Below, piece by piece: positions 1 through 12,190 of a stretch of 64,000 nucleotides of DNA. The stretch is from Thereva unica (taxonomy: Eukaryota; Arthropoda; Insecta; Diptera; Therevidae). The position numbers and the translations under genes are program-made. The notes under the pieces were generated by a model. That model was not told the origin of the DNA. It saw only the letters and a list, made by a program, of their open reading frames with translations, and searched no databases. How positions within the stretch are numbered: position 1 is the first letter of the stretch; each line of letters begins with the position of its first letter. Where the stretch lies: positions 2,232,001 to 2,296,000 of the forward strand of contig OX465285.1 of NCBI GenBank assembly GCA_949987705.1. Reading direction: 5' to 3'.

Positions 1-711
1 TTTTCCAACCTACATAACTTTCCTTCTTTTTTCTTAACTGTTTACATTCCTGAATCCTCCTGTCATAGCCTTCTACGCAAAACAAGCGAAATTTTATCTT
101 ATACAAAAGTAAGCGGCAACCCGAGTGATAAAATCCAGAAGGACCAAGTCTTATTTGGTTTAGAATTGCCATAGAAGATTGGTTTAGAATTGCCACTTTC
201 TTGATGAGCTGGATACTTTCAGTCGCTGAGAAACAGTATGTCGATTCAAGACCATTCGAGCTTTGTTGACAATGAAAAGGAAAGCGACTTGGTAATACAT
301 GTCTGTGGCACTAGGGGTACGGAATCGGTAGAGAGTACCCGCCTGCACCCTCCAGACGTATGCACGCCTCTGTTTCAGTCAAAAATGTATTCGTAATCGG
401 CCATTCCAAACGCGAATGTAGTTTTTTCAAACGGTCCCCCAACTAAGTACTCACCATGTCCAATGCTGCTTGACCTACGCAATCGAACGAGAACCAGTCT
501 ACTGAATATGCTTCATGGCACCCTTTATTTTTTAAAGCCCCAATTTTGCTCCATTTAGTACAAACAACTATGAATCTACCGTGCTTGGTTTGGACTATTC
601 CGTTTATGCCTGTAGAGAATTTTTGCTCATGCGTACTGTGCTTGTTGTGGGTCCCATACAGGCGTTTCAGACGAAGAACGAGCGAGTCTGATTTTTACTA
701 GGTGTGGGGTA
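1..711. other. no gene seen; one copy of a dispersed repeat
   Basis: No coding evidence. Positions 435-530 hold a repeat copy (cggtcccccaactaagtac, then aatcgaacgagaaccagtct) also seen at 1464-1560, 2520-2560 and 11062-11160. Confidence 0.5.
435..530 (+). repeat. dispersed repeat family A, copy 1
   Basis: It shares ccaatgctgcttgacctacg and aatcgaacgagaaccagtct with three other copies in the window, all in the same orientation. It may be the non-coding end of a retroposon; the source is unknown. Confidence 0.6.
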
Positions 712-1398
712 GGGGTCGTCCATAAATTACGTGAGGCGATTTTTCGACGAATTCATACGGCATGTATGGCCAGTCGGACCTGAAAGCAAGGCGCGAAAAC
801 CATCCACACTCGCATTCGCGCTTGTTCGCGGGTGTTCACTCCGTGAGTCTGGAGCCGCCTTAAGGAGGCGATGATGGCGGTCGCCTACGAGCTAATTTTC
901 CACACATTTATTTAATTTCTCCGCGCCGCCTGCCCATTGCGTCAGCAAATATGGTGGTCCGTGTATTGCAAAGGTTTTTCCAGTCACTAGTCTTTTTGTG
1001 CCTTTAAAGATTTCGTTAAGGGCATGAACATTTTTCCACTGGCATTAACAACCTGTTATGCCTGTGTGTAGGGAATCATAACTTCACTTACATGCCACGT
1101 TCTTTCAGGCGGATACCTGAAGTCCTCATCTCTCAGTCAGACTGAGTATTGCGTGGCGTTCATCGAGCCGTGCCTGCCGACCTGGCCTGCCGGCGGCCTG
1201 TAAATGAAAGGGGGGCTTCAGTGGAGAAACATGTTTTACTTAATTTAACCCAGTTTTCTAGCAATTTTACACTGTTTCTTGATGAAAAAATAATTACGTG
1301 ATATTTGCCGAGACCCCCCTCTTCCCCACGTGAGATTGGGTGAGATTCGACTCGTTCCCCCGCCCCCAAAACGCCTTGCGTAATTAATCGACGACCAT
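712..1398. mobile_element. TA-flanked MITE / Tc1-mariner-like relic
   Basis: The left end ggggtcgtccataaattacg and the reverse complement of the right end (atggtcgtcgattaattacg) form terminal inverted repeats (TIRs) of about 27 bp, flanked by TA at 710-711 and 1399-1400. The CGTCCATAAATTACGT type of end is typical of insect Tc1/mariner-derived MITEs. No transposase ORF; 687 bp. Confidence 0.65.
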
Positions 1399-1930
1399 TA
1401 AGGCCTACAAGGAGTTTTTCGAGTGGAAATTAGAGGTTAAAAAATTGCATCGTTCTTCTAAGCGGTCCCCCCACCGAGTACTAATCACATCCAATGCTGT
1501 TTACCTACGCAATCGATCGAAAATCAGTCTATTGAGTATGGTAAATGACAACTTTCACGGCCATCAACATACATAATCCTCGGCATATGAAACATGGCAA
1601 CAGGTAAAACTATAGCTTTGTATGAGTAAAACCAAAGCTTTCTAAAGACCGGTTCTACACGTTAAACTTTTCATTCAACTTCAACATTTTCTTTCGGTCG
1701 CATGTATGTAACTTGCGGAAGAGATAATCTTACCCCTTTCACAATTGCTGAAGCTGATCGAAAAGTTGAACGTGTAGAACCGGTCAAAAAGCTATCCGAA
1801 TGTGTAAGGCCGATGTTTTGATTACTCCATTTCATTTGTAATGAGGTTTGCCTCATAGGGCCCTTATGAGAAAATGATAGGGTGTTATCGCCGATTTTTC
1901 TTTGTGTGGTGCTCATGAAGAATCTAGCGT
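1399..1930. other. no gene seen
   Basis: It contains repeat A copy 2. The open frame on the - strand (1671-1946) matches nothing I recognise. Confidence 0.4.
1464..1560 (+). repeat. dispersed repeat family A, copy 2
   Basis: A diverged copy: cggtccccccaccgagtact, then catccaatgctg and caatcgatcgaaaatcagtc. It lies 65 bp past the right end of the 712-1398 MITE. Confidence 0.5.
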
Positions 1931-2470
1931 CTTCAGTTGGAGGCACGCAGGCGCACGGTAATAATCATCTCAGAAACTGGTGACCTGCTAATAACGCTGG
2001 CCCTGGCTTGCTTGGTGATTATTTTGCCAACGCCATTCTTACGGCTTTCAATTTCGTTTCTGCCAGAATATAAGAAGGACGTGTCGTATTGGCAGATATC
2101 TTCCATCGCTTCGTGCCATCTGGTCTCGCTGAGTTTTATGGCCTTGATTTTATACCGGTTCATCTCGTCCTTAGAAAGCAGTGTTATTGCATTCCATAAA
2201 CCCATTCGTGGTCTATGTCAAAGGGCAAAGCTCATCATCTCGTTGTCCATCCTGTTTCAAGGCATTGTTTTTTCGATTTGTATCCCTATGGTATTTTTAC
2301 GGGAGCGCGTTGCTAACCCTCAGCCCTTAAATCTCTTTTTTATGGTGCAGAGAACTCGTCGTTCGACCGTCTCCCGTTGGCTCCTTACGAAGAAGTATTT
2401 GCTAATAGAGCTGCTAGGCGTTAATCTGTTTTTGGTAGAACTGACAACCACCTTCAGAGATCTTTGTTAG
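1930..2470 (-). mobile_element. LINE endonuclease relic (RTE-like)
   Basis: The - strand frame 1933-2205 reads MNRYKIKAIKLSETRW, later LLYSGRN-type FLYSGRNE, then NGVGKIITKQA and PVSEMIITVRL. This is the order of an apurinic-type endonuclease N-terminus in RTE-like LINEs (SETRW, YSGR, GVG, SERI). Upstream, 2205-2470 on the same strand is decayed. The 177-residue frame on the + strand is its antisense shadow. Confidence 0.75.
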
Positions 2471-2519
2471 CCATTCGCCTTCCTCATCGAATCTTTTCCA
2501 AGCGTTAGTGCGGTTTTAC

Positions 2520-2590
2520 CAAAGCGGTCCCCCAACTAAGTATACAAACCACGTCTGCTGCTGCTGGGGACTGCCTCCTGTTCGACCCCT
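2520..2590 (+). repeat. dispersed repeat family A, copy 3 (short)
   Basis: It begins agcggtcccccaactaagta and then diverges within about 70 bp. Confidence 0.4.
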
Positions 2591-5500
2591 TAGACTGGTC
2601 GTTGAGTCTACTCTTTTTACAGGTTTTGGTACTAAGAGGTTATCTACTGTCTTCCAATTCTTTTCCGCTCCTCGTTTTTCAACCGTCCATGGGACTATGG
2701 CGGTCGTAATTCAGTAAATAGATTGTCAAAATTATGACCAGTCCAAATTAGAAAAGTGAAATTAAAAAAGTACGGAATAAATTTGATCTACTACACCTGC
2801 CTACCCTCAAATAATGAACAAACCTCCACCATGGTTCCGATCCCCTTTCAAGCTTAATTAAACTTAAAATATGGCTTTTTCGAAATCATAATTAAAAACA
2901 AAAACCCTCTTCAGGAAAGAAGAAGGCAAAATGTCGTATTAAAATACAATTCTTCATTTCTCCAACAGGTAAACAACATTAGCAGCACCTTTCGCTCCCA
3001 ACCAGCATTTATTGTCATTATTATATTCCTACAACTACACCATTTTTGATATAAAATTAAATTAAAATATACAAAATCTAAATTCAACTTACCCCCTCCA
3101 TGCGTTTCTGAGTCGTCCCCTCCACCGGGTACAGAGTATGTGTCGTCCCCCCACCCCAGCTTCTCTAATTTTGCATTAAAAGTGTCGCGAGAGTTAGCGC
3201 AAAAGTGTCACATTTCGCGTCCCAATTCGGGCGCTCTCCATCAGCCGCCATTATCCTTGAGAGGGAGATTCGAGGAGAGATGATGATGGCTGTGATGACG
3301 GCAATTCTCATTTTCTACCATTTTACTTTTCATGGCGAAATAAAATTTCATTTAATTCTGATTGAAATTAATTACTTCAGTTTCATTCTATTACACAGCG
3401 ATGGCGTCCCTCTCCTGCACAGGTATGAACCTGGTTGAGAGGGGATGGAAGGGATGGTGGTGATGATGATGACTCGGCAGAAGAAGGGACGAAGGGGACG
3501 AATTTTTAGGGAGACGCAAAAAGGATACTAAAGAAATTTATTCTTTACCTGAACATCTGGGAGACACCTGGAGTGCATGCTTGGTGTTGTTGTTGTTGCT
3601 GGGAGAGGAGCAGGAGCATAATTGAATAGATGGAAGAATAAAGGGATGAAGATGGATGAGTTATTTTGACGAGTCCTGGCCGGGGTGCGAGGGTGGTGCT
3701 CAGGTTCAGGTTTTAATCTTATTACTTAAGCTCGAGTTGATTCCTTTCGTTGTTCTATGTAACAATTATGTCGCGCTGCTAGGTGCTGCAAGGTGCGGGA
3801 GAGTTTCTTAATTTTTGTTTTTTTTTTCGCCACCTTAGCTTTCATTCAGTTTTAATTCCGACACAATTTTCTTAAGTGGAATTGAAAACGTTTTGTTTTT
3901 GCTTGCTTGAAACAAAACTTTCTCAAGAAAGTCGTCAAGCGTGTGGAATTTAATAATTTCAAGTTCCAAGTAATTGAATTTAGCACTCGGTCGGTTAATT
4001 ATAAATAATCAAGGCCCCAAAATCAAGAATCCTTTACGTAATAATCGCTCATTGCCAGTGTCCAGCTGTGAGATCCGCATCCTCCTCGAAATATTTTCAT
4101 CAATTTTCAAGCCTAAATATTTTCCATGGGTCGCCGTGATTAATCTTTGTGAGACTCTTGGATTTATGTCAAAATACAACAGGAAAAAAAACATTCAACG
4201 GGGGAAATTAGAGAGAAAAAAAAACACAGAAAAAAAACGTGTTTCCTCGTGTCACCAGTAGCAATGACAGATTTCTTGTGTTCCATTGCCAAAAACCTGT
4301 TACCGATTGAGTTATGAGTTCCTTGCCTGTCAGGCCGACCACCGGAGCCTCTTCTACATCGTGAAATTTGCTCTCTTTTCTGCCCCACAAACACTCGACA
4401 TTTATTCTATACCAATGCTCAATTCTATACCAAACCCAAAAATTAGACATCCTGAATCCTGGCTGTAGTGATGCTATCTCCTGCCATGTCCCATCCATAT
4501 CCAAAGAAGTATCTTCCCCATTTCCAACGTTCGGTCTCTATTCTCCATATACTCCCAACGTCCTGAAACGACTCACTCTTAATCCCCACGTAAAACTTCT
4601 TCCTCTACGTTTTCTACGTTTATCGTCATTTGTTTGTCACCAGTTCATTCTGGATCTTTTTAAAACGTGATTTGTGCGTGAAATGATTCATGGATGAATT
4701 AAGATGAATCGTCGGGATGATCGGCGGAGGCAGCGGCGACGTAGGACGTCGAATGACTAAACTGAAGGATAGACCGGAATGAATGAGAATGTAGGACGGA
4801 GACACAGGATAACTCAGAAATCGAAATTCAGGATTTGTTTGCTAATGGAGCTCACAAACATCAAGGAGATTTGCTGTTGACGGGGATTTTTGTGTGTTTT
4901 GTTTGGCGCGCGTTTCAGGAAGTGGAGAGAACACCATTTTCTTCCTTTCTTCAGCGCCGTTCATTTTATGGTGATGCTGCTTAAGAATTTGATGTTTTGT
5001 TGTTGCCAGTTTTGTTGGTGGATATCTTAAACGAGGATCTTGATTGATGCTTTATTGAATCAGTGATGTTTACTGGTAATTTGTGGTTAATTGATTTGCA
5101 GTAGGAAAACAGGTGGTGGAAGTTGTTTCGTTGTTGGTTTTTGAGTTGCATTAGTATTTGTTATATAAGGACAATGAAATGCCCGTTTTTAGAATACTTA
5201 TTTCAGGCAATCTAACAGTGTTCCTGTAGCGTACAATCAATTCGTACATCCTATTTCGGGACATTCATGACGAACTGTTTCCAACCTCAAGCATTTAAAG
5301 AGGACGTGCATCTTCTTTATCGACCGCGCATTGTGAGCAGAACGATGAATCGTCCAACATGGAGTGGCGGAAGTATGCCCTATAACCTCCGTGCTTACTC
5401 AAGAACTGCGTGAGGTAGTAACTCACTTCATGTTCTCTTATAACCCACATCTCTACATTATCAATATAAGGTATGAATCTATGGCTCCATCGGCCAGAAT

Positions 5501-5680
5501 CCGTCGCACTGCCTTGAGCTCCTCCTTACATGTTCTGAGACGTACAAGTGATTACTCTCCGTCGCTAGAACATCAGTGAGGATCATTCGTGGTATGACAC
5601 ATGCTGCTTCGTTGGACGAGACACATTGACCCTCTATTGGCCATCTCACTGCCAAGCTGTATTTTCTACACAGATTTTTC
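2591..5680. other. 3.1 kb without recognisable gene
   Basis: A/T-rich single-copy-looking DNA with short open frames only. 3440-3480 has a (gat)n-like patch. 4190-4235 is A-rich. Nothing else identified. Confidence 0.4.
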
Positions 5681-5880
5681 CGTCTTAGCTACGGGGAGAT
5701 GAAAGAGAAACACTTGGTCACTTTCTGAGTAAATGTCCGACTCTAGATAAAACGCACAGCACATACTAAGCCCTTAGATTCTGTAACACTTGAAATAGAT
5801 GTAAAGAGAATAGCGGGATAACTCATAAGTTTCCTAAAACTCCACAGGATAGCTTTAAACATCCATCACAGTCAGTCAAA
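5680..5880 (+). mobile_element. LINE C-terminal zinc-knuckle relic
   Basis: The + frame reads GDERETLGHFLSKCPTLDKT just past 5690, which fits the ExETxxHxLxxCPxL knuckle at the C-terminus of R1/I-type LINE ORF2 proteins. The upstream frame is broken. A short, decayed fragment. Confidence 0.5.
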
Positions 5881-5919
5881 CCACCACCAAACCTTATGTA
5901 CACAAGCTTGTGATATCAA

Positions 5920-6122
5920 TTTTATTACCCTTTTATTACCTGCGGTCGCACTGAAGATAGCCTCATACCTTACCTCACCTTCAAAAGTGTTTCATATCTC
6001 CCATAAATCAATGTCTTTACCGTATAGTTTCAATTCCTGTTCTCGTATTCCACAAGTTGTGTCTTAAACTTAAGGTAATAAAAGGGTAATAAAGTCTAAG
6101 GGGTAATAAAAGGGTAATAAAA
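5920..6122. mobile_element. 203-bp MITE with perfect 21-bp TIRs
   Basis: Left end ttttattacccttttattac and its exact inverse at 6102-6122. An extra internal copy of the inverse lies at about 6073-6093. The flanks are CAA on both sides (5917-5919 and 6123-6125), a possible 3-bp TSD. No ORF. Confidence 0.7.
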
Positions 6123-6470
6123 CAAAAATTTCAGAAACATACCCTTAACAGACACGTTAACCAGTTGAGGTCATATATTTTGCACTAATATTCATACTAG
6201 TTACGAGTCCTGAAGTAGAAAAACGCATTATAAGCACTCTGCTGGGTTAGAAAAGGCTACCAATGAGCGATTTTTTTAGCGGGGACGTTCTACAATCGTC
6301 AAAATTAGAATAGGTTTTAGTAGCGAGAATGCTATCAGATTGCATGCCTTCAAAGATCCACCAACCGTTGGGTCTAGGCCTTGTGTGAGGCCCAACTCAT
6401 CAGGACGTTCAAGGCAATCAAAAAAGGGACGCCCTGCTTGCCCAAAAAGAGCTCTAGTACTGCATTCATC
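6123..6470. other. no gene seen
   Basis: Short frames only. The sequence grades into the LINE relic at about 6470. Confidence 0.3.
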
Positions 6471-8000
6471 GTTCCAACTTTGCTCTACTCTTCGTTTTCT
6501 AGGCATTTATTCCTCTAAGCTTAACTCTTTTGATGTTGATGTAAACTTACTAAATGCATCTTACATTCATTGTCCTCCTAATTTCGCACCATCTTCTCTT
6601 TCCAATCCCCTCTTTCAATTCTCTATGATGGTCAGTGCCGGCCCTGGGATAGAGCCAGAGGAGCGGTCGCTCTAAGCGCCAGGTAGCACGGGCGCCAAAA
6701 TGAATTCGAAGAACAATGCCCCGAGAAGAAGAACAATGCCCCAGTGAAAGGGAATTTTCGGGATCACTCTTCAATGAGGGCAGACTACGTCAGCAAGCCG
6801 CGGTTGAGCGCGCTGAGTCACTTCTTCATTACAAGATTTTCTTAGAGGCCGCTTTGAGAGGACGGACGGGTTAGACGATTTTTGGAAGCTGACTCTTCCA
6901 ATACCAATGTTCTTAATAAGAAGAGGGTTAGATCCTGTGGACCTTCTCCAGGCCACAATAACTCGGCGAAAGGATGAAGGCTCCAGTCATACGGTTTCAA
7001 AAATATGCTGAAGCCTTCAGCCTTCAATAGCCTTCAGAAAAGGAGTCCGGCGCACCCACAATCGACCTTCTGCCAAATGGCAAGCTGGGTCAGAATTTTC
7101 GTGGAACAGTAAACCCCATTGACATTAAATAAAAGGATAGGGGTCTTAAACAGGACCTTAGGATGCAGAAGTGGAGAGTACTTCATAAAGTCCACCGCCC
7201 ACCATTCACCAAAGGTCTATTGACGAGGTGTAAAAGATAGGCGGCCAAACTGGCTACAAGTTTGGTAGGGCACAGCTTAGGATCAGAGCGACATAAAAGT
7301 CCATACTCAGCCAAACTTTCCCTGCCTGCTCAGCACCTCGTGAGCAACCATGACCATTTCCGCTCCAATCACCAAGGAAGCAGGAACTTTTCCAAGGTTA
7401 CCAACTGAAGCCTCGCAGCAGTCTGCTTTAGCAATGAAAGACGTAAGTTGTTCGAGTGTCAGGATGGGTACCCTTGCATTTGGCGGGCTGGTAGTAACAC
7501 ATCACTAACCTTGATCCTAAAACCAGCACCTAAATCCTTACCGGGGCAATCCCTAGCCCAAAGAGGCTTGCAAAAGAGGAGCAGCATAATCCGATTCCAA
7601 TATAAAGCATGTCCAGATAAACCTCCATCGCCAAGGCTGCCTCGAAAAAAGGAAATACAATTTATGTGATGTGAAAGCGTCGACCAGAGGGCGTCGAAAG
7701 ATAATCTTGCTCTACCCTAAGTTGGGCTAGGTCCGGCACTGATGATGGTTTTAACTTTCAAAGTGTTGATTCACTTGAATCTCTTGGAATTTTGCTTTCT
7801 ATTACGTCTAGTAATCTTGGCTATGATGGAATCTTTCCTTGCTTTCTTAAGATTATCTTCACTTTAAACTACCACGCATATTTTTAATTATTGTCTGACA
7901 ATTTTTCTAGTTTCTTTACTTTAGAAAAACCCATAGTGATTCCCAAACTGGTGTGACTCAGGGTTCAGTTCTTGGTCCTTTGCTTTTCTTGTTCTAATGA
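6470..8000 (+). mobile_element. CR1/Jockey-like LINE reverse-transcriptase relic, split by a hAT
   Basis: Before the hAT element the + frame reads DVDVNLLNASYIHCPPNFAP; after it come FNFQSVDSLESLGILLSITS and YDGIFPCFLK, then TGVTQGSVLGPLLFLF at about 7945-7995. The last is the RT QGSxLxPLLF motif and the first part is the usual linker before the RT domain. Removing the hAT and one TSD copy restores co-linearity with a one-base slip. It continues weakly to 8100. Confidence 0.7.
6633..7741. mobile_element. hAT element, non-autonomous, with 8-bp TSD
   Basis: The ends cagtgccggccctgggat and, inverted, cagtgccggacctagccc form the TIR; ATGATGGT flanks both sides (6625-6632 and 7742-7749). A CAGTG-type TIR and 8-bp TSD are the hAT signature. 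It is 1109 bp and no transposase frame is recognisable. Confidence 0.85.
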
Positions 8001-9715
8001 TGTTCCATCCATTATCCGTCGTTGATCTTTTCATCTGTTTTCTGATGATCTCATGATCTATTAGCTTTGCTAAGCTTCTGTGGTAGAAAATCTGTTGCAA
8101 GAGATATCAAACGCCGTATCGCTTATGCTAGAGAACCTTGCGAGGGAGAAGCTACACAAAGGACGACTTGACTTGAATTTCCAAGGATAGAGAAGCAAAG
8201 GTCGACCATGAATTACATGGAATCAAAAGTAAACGACATTATTTAAATGTGGATTAAAGTACAGGCGATAGATACTAAATAGCGAGCCTATCTAAAGACC
8301 TTACGCTCCCACAAGGATTAAGGTTGTTCATCATCGATATTACGCAAGTAACCACCTGGTATCATCCAAGCCATTAACAAGTTTTTTTACACAAATTTCA
8401 CAAAGTGGACATTAACTAAAACAAAAGACAAAACAAAAGAAACGAACAAACCTGAAAATTAATTTCTTTAGCAAAATTCGTGATTCTGATTCATCGTTTA
8501 TGACACGAGTCGAAAATCTGTCGAAATAAATCAAAAACTAAAAAAAAAACACAAAAATATAGAATATTTCGTAATATGATTCCTTTACACGAAAAAATTC
8601 CTTGTAAAATTCCTTGGGCATGATTTTATTTCGTTTTGGCTGGATTCAGTCATTCACCTTAATTCTTTCGTGTTTAACATAAATCTCAAAGATGACATAC
8701 AAATGAGCTACAAATTTTTTAACACATTTCTCTTAATTCTAAAACAAAAAAAACACATCGAAAAAAAAAATATATTTAATTAATTTTAAAAATTCTCCGC
8801 CATTATTATTTCTATCAAAGTAAATCCGTCATCAACTTTGCGAGTAAATGCTCAAAGCACACACTCACACTCAAAAATTTTCAATGAAAAATTTTGTCAA
8901 ATGAAAATTTCAAAACGCATGACGACGGCGCATGACGTGGATTAATTATAATTTTTTCTAATTGCAATTTAATCGCGATTTTTTTTTTATTCAGAATTTT
9001 AATTTAATGCAAAAGCATTTTTCTAATTATTTCGTAACGAATTTGACATTCTGAGGGAGTAGAGTAGACATCATCGGATTTCGATAGAGAGACGACGTAT
9101 TTAGGCATGACTCGGGCTGGAGAATGGGTGACATGACTCCTCAAAGTGGCGTGGGCCAATTAACATCGGTCGTGTTTCTGAGATCCCCCACAGGTGAATT
9201 CTATCTAGCCTAGCCAGAGTGTGCCCCACAGCTAGACTTGTGACTAGTGAGAACTCAGGCGAAAAGATACTCTGTGCAGACTATGATTGATTATTTCGAC
9301 TTTAGCTGGAATATGTTTTGGCAGTAGTTTATTAGATTATCTTGTTTGATTGCGTCTGACAATTTATGGGTGGACCGACGAGAATGATTTTTTTATTTAT
9401 ATATTTGTCATAAAAGTATTTAGTTTTACAAGTTGTTAGGCAATATGTTTTACGTTTTTTGTCGAAACTAGCTTTTTTTGGTATTAAGGTGTGCCTACAG
9501 TAGGATTTCTTATAATGAGGTAATAGCTGGAATTTCGATGATTTTTTTGGAGTAATATATCAAAGTTGTATTTCCGTATGGTGTTACGCCCAAAAAAATA
9601 TTTTCATTGCATTGACGCTAAATTATACCGTATGGAGAATGGTTTTTCGTTTTTTTTTATATAAGTTAAACGAGAAAATTACTTTATCGTTTAAGATATA
9701 TAAAAATACTGGCAT
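8001..9715. other. no gene seen
   Basis: A/T-rich, with poly-A and poly-T runs at 8530-8780. 9040-9270 is a less A/T-rich island with no open frame that I can link to tai. Confidence 0.35.
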
Positions 9716-10530
9716 ATAAAAGCTCCAAAAATAGTCTAGAAATGTAGTTTAAGATCTATAAATCATCTTTTCGATACTTCCATGGAAAGCCATTTAGTAA
9801 TCGATTATCCGAGCAATCCTTGTTGCTTCGGATAATCCGAAAACAAATAACAAAGACTGTGGGACTATTTTACACATTTCTTACACATAAAATGTATCAT
9901 TTATATGTTTTATTCCACAGAAATAGTAATAATATGAAAGTTTCAAGTGGTTAACTAGCAATATAAGGAATACCAATACCACTCTATGCTCAATTGACGT
10001 ATAAAAGCTCCATAAATAGTCTAGAAGTTTAGTTTTAGATCTATAAATCATATTTTTGATACTGCCATGGAAAACCATTTAGTTATCGATTATCCGGGCA
10101 TTCATTGTTGCTTCGGATAATCCGTAAAACGAATAACCAAGACTATGAGATTGTTTTACATATTTCTTTCACAAAAAATGTATCATTCCTTTGTTTCATT
10201 CCACGGGGATAATAATAATATGTAAGTTTGTAGTGGCTAACTAACAATATAAGGAACGCCGTTGTTACTCTATGCTTTATTGAAGTAGAAGAACTGCACA
10301 AATAGTCTAGAAATGTATTTTGAGATTTATAAATCATATTTTCGATATCGCCATGAAAAGTCAATTACTTGTCGATTATCCGAGCATTCGTTGTTGCTTC
10401 GGATAATCCTTAAAAGGGATAACAAAGACTGTAGGATTCTATTATACTTATTTTTCACAGAAAATTCATCATTGCTTTGTTTTATTGCACGGAGATATTA
10501 ATAATATGGAGGTTCAAAGTGACACGACAG
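9715..10530. repeat. tandem array, about 285-bp unit, 2.9 copies
   Basis: Unit starts are at 9734, 10017 and 10302 (tagtctagaaatgtagttt and variants). Each unit carries a hairpin, gattatccgagca then tgttgcttcggataatc. The three similar short - strand frames (9881, 10143 and partners) are shadows of the repeat, not genes. Copies differ by about 10-20 percent by eye. Confidence 0.85.
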
Positions 10531-11061
10531 TATTTCTAAAATTACCTCATAACTATGGCACTTGTTCAAGGGTTACATTAGTATACTAGCCAGACAACAG
10601 GCTCTCGCAGCTTTAGATGTAGTTAAGGATTAGGTAAGAGAACTCCTCCTTATACAGATTCAGCAATCTGCCTAGTGACTTATCGCATTGACTTGACAGT
10701 TCTTAGACTCGAGAGTGAAATCAAGCCAACAAGTGTCCTGACATCTGACATGTCAAGGTCCCTCTGCCCCAAAAGCCGATTTTGAAACGATAAATGTCAT
10801 TTAATTTGGTCCATAGAAGTCCGATGAGTTGGAAGTCTCATGCGCCCGATGCCCATAGGAGATCGTTAAGAGAGAAACTACACACTACTATTCACCGCTC
10901 GACACCATATCTTTACATCTTGGCTTGGTAGATTTTGAAGGGTGTGCTCCCTACTACCATCGTTGTTTGGTTATCCAGGGGCATCACAAGGAGTTGACGG
11001 TTCAATTGCCTACCCTGAATAAACCGTCTGATTCCTCTAGGTACATTCAGCAAATGCAGTA
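10531..11061. other. no gene seen
   Basis: Decayed repeat-like DNA. 10922-10965 is shared with 52190. Confidence 0.35.
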
Positions 11062-11165
11062 CCTAACTAAGTACTTACCACGTCCAATGCTGCTGGACCT
11101 CCGAAATCGAACGAGAACCAGTATATTGAGTGTGCCAATGGCACCCTTTACGGTCACCAAGCGAA
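11062..11165 (+). repeat. dispersed repeat family A, copy 4
   Basis: It shares taactaagtacttaccacg, ccaatgctgctggacct and aatcgaacgagaaccagt with copy 1, then tggcaccctttacgg. It is preceded at 10922 by tggtagattttgaagggtg, which recurs at 52194, so the two stretches are probably parts of one longer element. Confidence 0.55.
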
Positions 11166-11604
11166 GGTCCGATTTCTTCGTCCTATATAATTTCTGAAAG
11201 CTTCAAATTTGCTCCCTTCGGAGCATAATGGCAGTGCTCCAAATTTTCGCGTAGCTCACAGATTTTTTTCACTGATACTCTAGAGCCTAAACTCTTTCAA
11301 CAGACTATATTTAATCCCTCAAAGAGGACTCCCATGCACTCTTTACGGTCGATCATGAATCTGTCTATGTATTATTATATATTACGGACGTCTTTTCGAG
11401 GATTTATCCATTACTTATCCATATCTTTCGATCTCCCTTAAGCTCCCTGATCAATTTGCTGCCATCCAGAAACTTTATATGCCCAGATTGGGTTTTCGTC
11501 GAATGTCACAAGCATGTGCGCTTATGAAACGATGCCCTTCAGTGACAATTGTACCCAAGTCCTCAGTTCGGCTGTCGCTTTAAACTATTTATTATAGGGA
11601 TAAT

Positions 11605-12190
11605 ATCATAAGCATTATGCCTACAGTTAAACAAGCTTCGAATAATCAAAATTTGTATTTTTTTTAACAATGTTAATTTTTCTAATTGTCCTATTAACCG
11701 CTATTATTGATTATCCACATATCCGGGGTCATTCGATAATTTATAAATAAAAATACTGACAACTCGATTCATTATCCGGACTATGTGTGTCCCTCCGGAT
11801 AATCGAAAACTTAATTCATATTGATTCTAAACTGAAAATTATGAATGCAGATATATTTTCATTTATTTTTAGTAACAGTTAACACTGTTTACGTAATTTT
11901 TATATCGAGATACGAAATTAGATTACAAAAGCTTCACTGCGTACAAATATGATAGTGTTAGTAACATAAGCATTATGCGTATTGTTAAACAAATTGTGGA
12001 TAATCAAATTTTTGTATTTTTCTAATTGTCTTATTCAACTATTCATAATGTTATTATAAATTATCCGCATATCCGGGGACATTCGATAATATATAAATAA
12101 AATAACTGGCAACTCTATTGATTATCCGGATTATATTTAGCTCTACGGATAATCGAAAACTTAATTAATATTGATTTAATAAATTAAAAA
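11605..12190. repeat. second tandem duplication with GGATAATC motifs, about 355-bp unit
   Basis: Two copies begin agcattatgcctacagttaaa (11612) and agcattatgcgtattgttaaa (about 11968). Both contain tatccggggNcattcgataat, then attatccgga and cggataatcgaaaactta. The cggataatc hairpin motif is shared with the 9.7-10.5 kb array. Confidence 0.8.

Noticed and set aside
1937..2470. 177-residue + frame with hydrophobic, membrane-like stretches
   Set aside because: It is antisense to a LINE endonuclease relic on the - strand; hydrophobicity is a by-product.
9881..10364. Two similar short - strand frames, apparent gene family
   Set aside because: They are the same positions in successive units of the 285-bp tandem array; no start context or conservation beyond the repeat.
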